Positions 57,764-64,000 of a DNA stretch of 64,000 nucleotides are shown here, piece after piece. The DNA comes from Schizochytrium sp. TIO01. Its lineage: Eukaryota > Sar > Bigyra > Thraustochytrida > Thraustochytriidae. Below the pieces are notes generated by a model. That model was not told where the DNA came from. It searched no databases and saw only the letters and a program-made list of their open reading frames with translations. A program made the position numbers and the translations under genes. Location: contig SMSO01000031.1 in NCBI GenBank assembly GCA_004764695.1, positions 1,721,048-1,785,047 of the forward strand, read 5' to 3'. Position 1 is the first letter of the stretch. The number at the start of each line of letters is the position of its first letter.

Positions 57764-59986
57764 TTAGCGAGCAGCATCAGCCATAGATTTAACCCAGCGC
57801 TTGTAGTCCTCGAGGTCACCTTGGAAGCGAATCAAACGCTTGTCCTTTACAACCCAAATCTCTTCGGCCACAGTCTCAATAAGAAACTGGTCATGACTGA
57901 CGAGGACAATGCCACCCTCAAAAGTGTTGATTGCCATGCACAAAGCAGCAACTGTCTCAAGATCAAGATGGTTAGAAGGCTCATCCATAATGATAACATG
58001 CGGCTTGTTGTACGTAATTTTAGCAAAAGCAACACGGGACTTTTGTCCTCCAGACATAGTGCCAATACGCTGGGTAGCCAGGTCAGAGGGAATACCATAC
58101 TGAGCCAAGTGAGGACGCATGTCGTCCGGCTTGGTACCGGGGAAGGTTGCCAACATGTACTCGAGCGGGCTCAACTTGGTATCGAGCTGGTCCACATGGT
58201 GCTGTGTGAAAAAGGCAAATCGAGCCTTCGGGTCACGCTGGACATAACCACTGATGGGATCAAGATCACCAAGCATCGTCTTGATCAGAGTACTCTTACC
58301 ACAACCGTTCTCTCCGAGAATAACAATACGAGAGCTCGTAAATACACTAAAGTCCACATGCTCAAAGAGCAGCTGCTGGTTGCCGTCAGCATCCTTCTTG
58401 CCAGGGTAACCAAAACCAACATCCTGTACCTCGATAACCTTATTGAGATCACCGACCGGGGTAGGGAAGCTGAATTGAAACTCAGGGTCATCAAGTACTT
58501 CTTCAACCAGGGTCATGCGGTTCAAAGCCTTGATACGAGACTGTGCCAAGGAAGCACGCTTGGCATTGTAACGGAACTTGTCCACAAACTTTTGCATGTG
58601 GGCGCGCTTCGCCTGTTGAGACTCGAATTCACGCTGCTGCTGAAGGCGCTGATTCTCACGGGTCTGCTCGTACACGTCAATATCGCCCTTGTAGTACTTG
58701 AGCTTCTGTTGTTCAAGGTGAATCACATCTGTAATGACGTGGTTGGTGAACTTGCGATCGTGCGAAACCAGGATCAAAGTCTTCGGGTAAGTACTGAGGT
58801 ACTGCTCAAGCCAAATTACACTGAGAATATCCAAATGGTTAGTTGGCTCGTCCAACAAGAGGATGTCTGGGCTCAGGAAGAGTGCGGTAGCCAATGCCAC
58901 ACGCATGCGCCAACCTCCTGAAAGTGAGTTCGTGGGTGCCTCCTGCATGTCCTCTGAGAATCCGAGACCACCAAGGATAGCCCGTGCCTCTGACTCTGCA
59001 GATTCAGCGCCAATGGCAGTGAGCTGGTCAACCACCTTGCGCAACTCAGAGCTCACAGAGCTCATTTCTTCTGGAGAGATCTTTTCATTCTCGAGCTTTG
59101 CCATGAGGTTCTTCTCCTTCTCCAACAAAGCCTCGCGTTCTTTATCTGCCCTCAGCAGTACCTCGACAACCGGGGTGCCATCGGCCACAACCTCCTGCTC
59201 CACATGCACAACTCTAAGGTAGTCTGGAAATCCCTCGAGTTGCCTTCTCGAAATATGGCGCAACAAAGTAGACTTTCCAACTCCGTTCCGTCCAATGAGT
59301 CCATACCTGTGTCCTTGGACAATCTTGAGCGTTGCGTCCTCCAGCAGTGATTTGCCACCTCCGACGGAAATATTAACGTTCTCAATATTCACGTCACTAG
59401 ACTTGTTCCGGAGGTTCACTGTCATCTTTCCTGTCGCTGCGGGCATGTCATACTCGGACTCCAACGACTGCTGAAACTGCTGCTCCTCACGCAGCGCTTT
59501 GGCCTCCTCCTTCTTGCGCTCCTTCTCGGCCTTCTTTTGCATCTTCTCAAGGCTCTTTTTGCTGTTCAAGGCATCGCTGATGCTGTCCACCATGCTGTTA
59601 GTCATGGGCTTGTTGGTCACTGTTTTCAGACCCCACGTATCGTCATCATGCTCACCAACATCACCAGCAGTGTTACTCATTTGCATGGGTAGCTTGAGCT
59701 TGTTGCTGGCAGACTTGGCAGCTTCGAAGACGACAGCCTTCTCGCTAAGAAGTTGCGAGGCAAGCTTATCCGCGAGAGCGGCGGCTTCGTCATCAGAGTC
59801 TGCGGCGCCATAGGACTCAAGAAAAGGCGCGAGGAGCTCCACGAGGCCAGCGCCGTCGGAGCCGGGATCTTCACATTCAGAAACCATGCCACTCAAGTAC
59901 TCGAGGATTTCATCGTCAAGCTTGCCGTCAAGCTCGCGGGAGAGGATGGATGCCACCTTTGAGCTGTCTACAGTGAAAGATGCCAT
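57764..59986 (-). CDS. ABCF3: ABCF ATPase, GCN20/ABCF3 type
   Basis: 740 residues, single exon, ATG 59986 (MASFTVDSSKV); 14 further upstream codons lack an ATG. The N-terminal helical domain (about 1-110, DEILEYLSGMVSECEDP) followed by a charged Lys/Glu linker resembles the ABCF3/GCN20 N-terminus. There are two ABC domains and no transmembrane part. Domain 1 has Walker A GRNGVGKST (about 229), signature LSGGW and Walker B ILLLDEPTNHLD; domain 2 has GENGCGKST (about 555), MSGGQ and VIIMDEPSNHLD. The family acts on ribosomes; GCN20 works with GCN1 in activating the eIF2-alpha kinase GCN2 during amino-acid starvation. Domain 2 has Ser for Thr in DEPSNHLD, a common variant. The family call is firm; the ABCF3 subtype is probable. 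Confidence 0.92.
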   Translation of the reverse strand: MASFTVDSSKVASILSRELDGKLDDEILEYLSGMVSECEDPGSDGAGLVELLAPFLESYGAADSDDEAAALADKLASQLLSEKAVVFEAAKSASNKLKLPMQMSNTAGDVGEHDDDTWGLKTVTNKPMTNSMVDSISDALNSKKSLEKMQKKAEKERKKEEAKALREEQQFQQSLESEYDMPAATGKMTVNLRNKSSDVNIENVNISVGGGKSLLEDATLKIVQGHRYGLIGRNGVGKSTLLRHISRRQLEGFPDYLRVVHVEQEVVADGTPVVEVLLRADKEREALLEKEKNLMAKLENEKISPEEMSSVSSELRKVVDQLTAIGAESAESEARAILGGLGFSEDMQEAPTNSLSGGWRMRVALATALFLSPDILLLDEPTNHLDILSVIWLEQYLSTYPKTLILVSHDRKFTNHVITDVIHLEQQKLKYYKGDIDVYEQTRENQRLQQQREFESQQAKRAHMQKFVDKFRYNAKRASLAQSRIKALNRMTLVEEVLDDPEFQFSFPTPVGDLNKVIEVQDVGFGYPGKKDADGNQQLLFEHVDFSVFTSSRIVILGENGCGKSTLIKTMLGDLDPISGYVQRDPKARFAFFTQHHVDQLDTKLSPLEYMLATFPGTKPDDMRPHLAQYGIPSDLATQRIGTMSGGQKSRVAFAKITYNKPHVIIMDEPSNHLDLETVAALCMAINTFEGGIVLVSHDQFLIETVAEEIWVVKDKRLIRFQGDLEDYKRWVKSMADAAR

Positions 59987-60415
59987 CGTAGAAAAGGGGT
60001 AATGAGCAGATGTAGGCCGCACAGCCAATTGCCCAAACTTGACCTACAGAAGGCGCAACCGAGGATTCGGTGGACGCCAAAGGGAGGAGTGCGCACTAGC
60101 ACAAGGCTCGTGTCAGGTTCACGCACCGCTCTGCAGGACTATCTGCCTGCCGTGCGTCTGCCAGGTTTAGGTTTGCCGCAGCAGAAGCACCAGAGATCAA
60201 GAGCAAACAGCTTGGCCAGCCACTTTGTCGCGACCACTAGGAGTACTCTTAATGAGATGGATAGTGCTGTTTGCAGAACACTAAATAAGTAAAATCCTGA
60301 AAGAATAGTAAAATGGAAATTGTTCTCGAGGGAGATCCAGACGATATGGGCATGCAAGTTACTTGACATTTATTACACAAATGACGAGGATGATTGTTAG
60401 ACAGACTGCATCTTG
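59987..60415. other. Upstream region of the ABCF gene
   Basis: Contains the ABCF promoter and leader. A frame at 60002-60292 has no domain. Nothing else was recognised. Confidence 0.5.
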
Positions 60416-60814
60416 ATGTTGATGTTCATTTTGGAGATCCAATCAAAAGCTCTTCCCAAGTTCATCTCTGCACAGGATTCGAAAGAGCAGAACTACATGA
60501 GAACGTATGCGGTACTTAAGAGGAAAGTTACAGTGACGATGGCATTTGTGTGCATGGCTTTGGTGCTTTGCTTTTTCAAGTTGTACTACTTGCAGAAGGA
60601 CGCCTTTGTTCGCGAAAAAATAAAAAATAAAAAATTGTCGAGATGTGGACTACAACAATTTTGGTTAGGAAAATATAAATATATTGATGCTGCAAACTCT
60701 GACAGATCTAGTATCGAATACTTAAACAAGATGAGTTTATATTGTAGAGACTGCGGCTACGCAAATATTTGTCAGGCAGAAGTTGATGTTCAATATATCA
60801 ATCTGGAGGATTGA
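60416..60814 (+). CDS. Small single-pass membrane protein, unknown
   Basis: 132 codons from ATG 60416 (alternative ATG 60422), ending TGA 60812-60814. One convincing transmembrane helix (TMAFVCMALVLCFFKLYYL, about residues 44-62) follows a basic segment and is followed by a Lys-rich stretch and a small Cys-containing domain (SLYCRDCGYANIC). No homolog recognised. Supporting evidence is limited to an intact frame with sensible topology; it could be spurious. Confidence 0.35.
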   Translation: MLMFILEIQSKALPKFISAQDSKEQNYMRTYAVLKRKVTVTMAFVCMALVLCFFKLYYLQKDAFVREKIKNKKLSRCGLQQFWLGKYKYIDAANSDRSSIEYLNKMSLYCRDCGYANICQAEVDVQYINLED

Positions 60815-60950
60815 TGTAAAATTGCATTTATAATCAAGATCTCCAGTGCTAGTTTGTAAATAGCAAGCAAGACCAATGAGTTGGTAGCCACGCACTTTGT
60901 GCGAGCGAATAGGTAATCGTCAAAATGAATTATGGTGAGTGCAATAATGT

Positions 60951-62249
60951 TCAAGGCCCTGAGAGACGTAGGGCTTGCGAGAGGCGCTGCGAGACTCGCC
61001 TGGCGAGAGAAGATCGAGGACTTGAGCCATCTTTCAATGTCTCGAGCACCTTGGCAGTGTCAGATGATTCAACCCCCATATCTTCTAACGACGATTCTGT
61101 AAGACTTCCGCAACTGCTTTGTGTGGTGATTCCAGCATCGTAGAAAGCGACAACAACATCGCGGGAAAGCCCAAGCTTGCCGAGAAGGATCTGGGAAAGC
61201 TCGCTGGAGGTGAAGGTGAGGAAACCGGCAGCAGTGGTCATTTGAGAAGCCTCTGCAAGAGAAAGTGCAGTTTGACCTTCAGAGTTTTCCAAGTCAGTCT
61301 GAGCTCCAGCAGCCCACAGTTGCTTTATGCCACCTAAAAGAAGATCTTCAGATCTCTCTGAGCTGGTAACCTGGCTGCTGCTACACAGGTAAATGAGGGC
61401 TGTGTTCTGTGAGTCATCCTGGGCATCGATCTCAGCACCTTCTTGCAAAAGCAACTTTACCATGTCCAATTTGTAGTCGAACGTGAAGCAAGATTGGATG
61501 AGGGCTGTCTTTCCGTCAGGTCCAACAGCGTTAATGTCAGAACCAGAGTCCAAAAGGAGTTGTGCAATTTCAAGATCGCCCTGGAGACAAGCCCATGCCA
61601 AAGGGAACTCGAAAGAGAAGCCAGGAAGATTTACATCTGCGCCATTTTCTATTAGCAATTCCATTGTGGCAGGCGGGGCTCTCAGCGTGATAGCATAGGT
61701 AAGAGGTGTGTAGCCATCTTGAAATACTTCGCTCTTGGCATTCACATCGGCACCATGCTCAATGAGCAATTTCGCTGTGTCAAGACTTGCCATTTCACAA
61801 GCAAACATCAAAGGCGTCCAGCCTAGCTCCACGCCGGTAGTGTTTACATTGGCTCCGTGTTCAATGAGCGACTTTGCAATCTCGGGTTGGTCCAATTGAC
61901 ATGCATGCATCAGGGCTGGGAAGCCGAAAATTGCATCTTTCACGTCTAAGCTTGCACCATGTTCAATCAAGAGCTTTGCAGAGTCCACCTGTCTGTTTTG
62001 AGAAGCGAAGATGAGAGCGGTGTTTCCGTAGACATCTTGCGCATCAAGATTGGCACCTTGCTCGATCAACCAGGCTGCGATTTCTGGCTGCCCCCCCGAG
62101 TCTGGGTGGCATGCATACATCAACAGTGTAAAGCCATCACCCCGAATGGGCTGCGTCAAAAGATCTGGGTTTGCCTCCACCTCGGTCTTCAGGTCGTCAA
62201 GGTTGCCAGCTGTTACAAGCGCCAAGATATTGACATTTGTCGTAGACAT
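60951..62249 (-). CDS. Ankyrin-repeat protein with C-terminal SAM-like domain
   Basis: 432 residues, single exon, ATG 62249 (MSTTNVNILALVTAGNLDDL). About eight to nine ankyrin repeats fill residues 1-345; the clearest have GxTxLxxA...AxxLIExGAxxN/D spacing (YGNTALIFASQ, LGWTPLMFACE, DGYTPLTYAIT, DGKTALIQSCF, EGQTALSLAEA). Residues about 360-412 (LGKLGLSRDVVVAFYDAGI...LTESSLEDMGV) look like a SAM domain, with a Ser/Arg-rich tail. The protein should act as an adaptor that binds other proteins; the partner is unknown. No signal peptide or transmembrane segment. Confidence 0.85.
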   Translation of the reverse strand: MSTTNVNILALVTAGNLDDLKTEVEANPDLLTQPIRGDGFTLLMYACHPDSGGQPEIAAWLIEQGANLDAQDVYGNTALIFASQNRQVDSAKLLIEHGASLDVKDAIFGFPALMHACQLDQPEIAKSLIEHGANVNTTGVELGWTPLMFACEMASLDTAKLLIEHGADVNAKSEVFQDGYTPLTYAITLRAPPATMELLIENGADVNLPGFSFEFPLAWACLQGDLEIAQLLLDSGSDINAVGPDGKTALIQSCFTFDYKLDMVKLLLQEGAEIDAQDDSQNTALIYLCSSSQVTSSERSEDLLLGGIKQLWAAGAQTDLENSEGQTALSLAEASQMTTAAGFLTFTSSELSQILLGKLGLSRDVVVAFYDAGITTQSSCGSLTESSLEDMGVESSDTAKVLETLKDGSSPRSSLARRVSQRLSQALRLSGP

Positions 62250-64000
62250 TGTTCTTGCTTATATATAGACTTTCCGCTTCTAGCTCTGCCTCGCGACAAC
62301 TGCAGCTGGTACACACTCCAGGTCTCGGTGCTTCAGTGCAGCTCCACGCCACGCAATGTACAGTCTACTGCAATTCGTCGTGAGGGTCACAGCACCGCTC
62401 TGCCAGCGTGAACTGCAAGTCTTGCAAACTCCCTGAGCTACCCGGATGAGTTTCGGGTTTGCTTCAAGGTGTTTGTTTGTTTGTTTGTTTGTTTGCTTGC
62501 TTGCTTGCTTGCTTGTTTGCCCAACTCCTCACAGCGACTTGCTGCTCTGCACGTGCTGCCTAGTTCTACCTGGTCCACCTAATGTCCGCGACTAAGAAGG
62601 ACAGTAGGTAGTAGCACCTCACTCCCTGGAAGTCGAAGAGGACTTCGCTGGCTGCCTGGCCCCTTACGAAAGCACCCTCTGCAGCCGCCATTGCGGTGTA
62701 ATCTGCTGGAGCAGCTGGCTAGACCGCAGCGTACGAACCTAGGTGGCCAGGTATGTATATTGTCGCACTTACGACAGACGCACTCTCGCGTGTGAAATCC
62801 TCGAGAGCCACTACGACCACCACCACGTGCTTGCTGTTTCAGAAGGACTCAGGAATCAGGATCGGGGTCTCGCGTTCTGGTAGACAGAGATCTTCTTCTC
62901 CAGCAGCTGCTCACCGTTTGTAATGGCACCGAGGTAGTAGTGACCAAAGAAGCCGAGGACGGCCTCCTCTAGCTAGCTAGACATGCAAGAACTCAAACCT
63001 GAAAGCAGAAACCCAGGTTTGTTTCGAGTGCATAAAATGCTACCCAGGCGTAGCGGAGCAGAGGAAATGTGCTCTTGCCCAGAGACGAATTGGTGTGAAG
63101 TCCTTTCGTCGCTCAATTGTGTGTTAGCTTTGTGTGATGAGATTTATGAGATCTGAAGTACCTCGTACCTAGTAATAGATACTACAGAGAGGAGCGATTT
63201 TTGTAATTCAAGTCAAATGTACCAGCGCGAGAGGTACTATTTAAATTGAACTCGAGTCAGATCTTGGGTCTGTAATGGCCTGGAAGTATTTGGGGAATTA
63301 GTTTAGGGTCTTTAAAGTATTTGGCAGAGTAAGGGTTTTAGCTCATCTCGAGAATGTTCCCTCGCTCGACAATTCACCATTTTTGGTTTTACTATTTAAA
63401 AATAGAATTTTGTTTAATAATCTTAAAAAAGAAAAAAAGAAAAAATATATAGGGGGATTTAAAAAACTCAAAATTCAACTACTAGTAGTCCCTGCATATG
63501 ATGATATATATATATTTTTTTTTAATTTTTTTTTAAAGAATAATATTTTATGTTGTTTACTCCTAGGCAGGGGTAGGTACTCAGTAGGGAGTGTTGAAGA
63601 TGCGAATACCATGGTTACAATGAATCTGCTTGCCATGCTACGATGGTGCTTGAGTAATAGATTATTTGGTGTCCATTGAAGGGACTCTCTGGCATTGACG
63701 TAATTCGACTTAAACTGCTGAGAGGATTAGAGAGGAAGTCAATTTCAAGGTAAATGGAAAAGTTTGTTGATATGCTGAAAAGGTACAGATGAGAGCGCAA
63801 TAGCACTTATGGTGATGTCTCTGTTTCCAGAATCCATCAATATTTCAATATCAGGAGTAGCAATACAAGAGGTATCCTTGTCCAGGATTACGTCGAGAAA
63901 TATGGTAAAGAATGGGACTTCGGCATAGTATGTGGCCTTTGTACGCCATGTGAGAGACTTCATGAGCTTGCTTGAGTTGTAAAATTGCTCAAGGCGGGCT
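62250..64000. other. Terminal intergenic stretch
   Basis: Promoter side of the ankyrin gene. A (TTTG)n-(CTTG)n microsatellite lies at 62470-62520, and a very AT-rich low-complexity block at 63390-63550. Minus-strand frames at 63615-63963 could be the 3' part of a gene that enters from beyond the window (TIFLDVILDKDTSCIATPDI...), but no domain is recognised. Confidence 0.45.

Noticed and set aside
57656-58921. 421-codon plus-strand frame opposite the ABCF gene
   Set aside because: Antisense shadow; both ABC domains with Walker and signature motifs are on the minus strand.

Overview
This is nuclear DNA of a microbial eukaryote. Genes are intron-poor or intronless, introns are short with GT-AG borders, coding islands are separated by AT-rich, microsatellite-laden spacers, and gene content is typically eukaryotic (BTB-BACK-WD40, Sfi1-like, ABCF3/GCN20-type, SYLF). 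My best guess is a heterotrophic stramenopile, perhaps a thraustochytrid or relative. That is an inference from gene style, the crinkler-like nuclease-kinase and the giant-virus-type genes; no rRNA marker is present.

Layout. 1-3.5 kb: nothing recognisable. 3.5-9.5 kb: a minus-strand leucine-rich-repeat (LRR) gene with 13 LRR exons of exactly 84 nt, each with its own near-copy intron. 9.5-11.5 kb: shared upstream spacer with a tandem 0.5-kb duplication. 11.5-16.6 kb: a divergent plus-strand gene joining four more 84-nt LRR exons to a coiled coil, a protein kinase and a C-terminal RING/IBR-like cysteine-rich domain. 16.8-18.4 kb: remnants (glycosyltransferase-like; RCC1-like gene with one in-frame stop). 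20.9-24.7 kb: a fatty acid transport protein/very-long-chain acyl-CoA synthetase and a SYLF-SH3 protein. 24.7-30.9 kb: gene desert. 30.9-33.9 kb: BTB-BACK-WD40 protein. 35.4-36.2 kb: triosephosphate isomerase.

38.5-49.3 kb looks like a captured large DNA virus segment: an intact intronless family B DNA polymerase, an N-terminal (A'-type) RNA polymerase largest subunit with a single internal TAA, small decayed ORFs, a single-pass membrane protein, a crinkler-like nuclease-kinase on the opposite strand, and a cysteine-rich membrane glycoprotein broken by one homopolymer frameshift. Its right edge touches ordinary host genes: two tandem two-domain glyoxalase I paralogs (one cytosolic, one with a mitochondrial-type leader) sharing one intron position, an Sfi1-like centrin-binding protein, an ABCF3/GCN20-type ATPase and an ankyrin-SAM protein. 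The last 1.7 kb has nothing I can assign.

Two systems stand out. (1) The head-to-head LRR pair: both genes are built from interchangeable 84-nt phase-2 exons. In the 13-repeat gene the variation is concentrated at the residues that face the ligand surface, and the partner couples the same LRRs to kinase and ubiquitin-ligase-like modules. (2) The endogenous virus block, with replication and transcription genes in different states of preservation.
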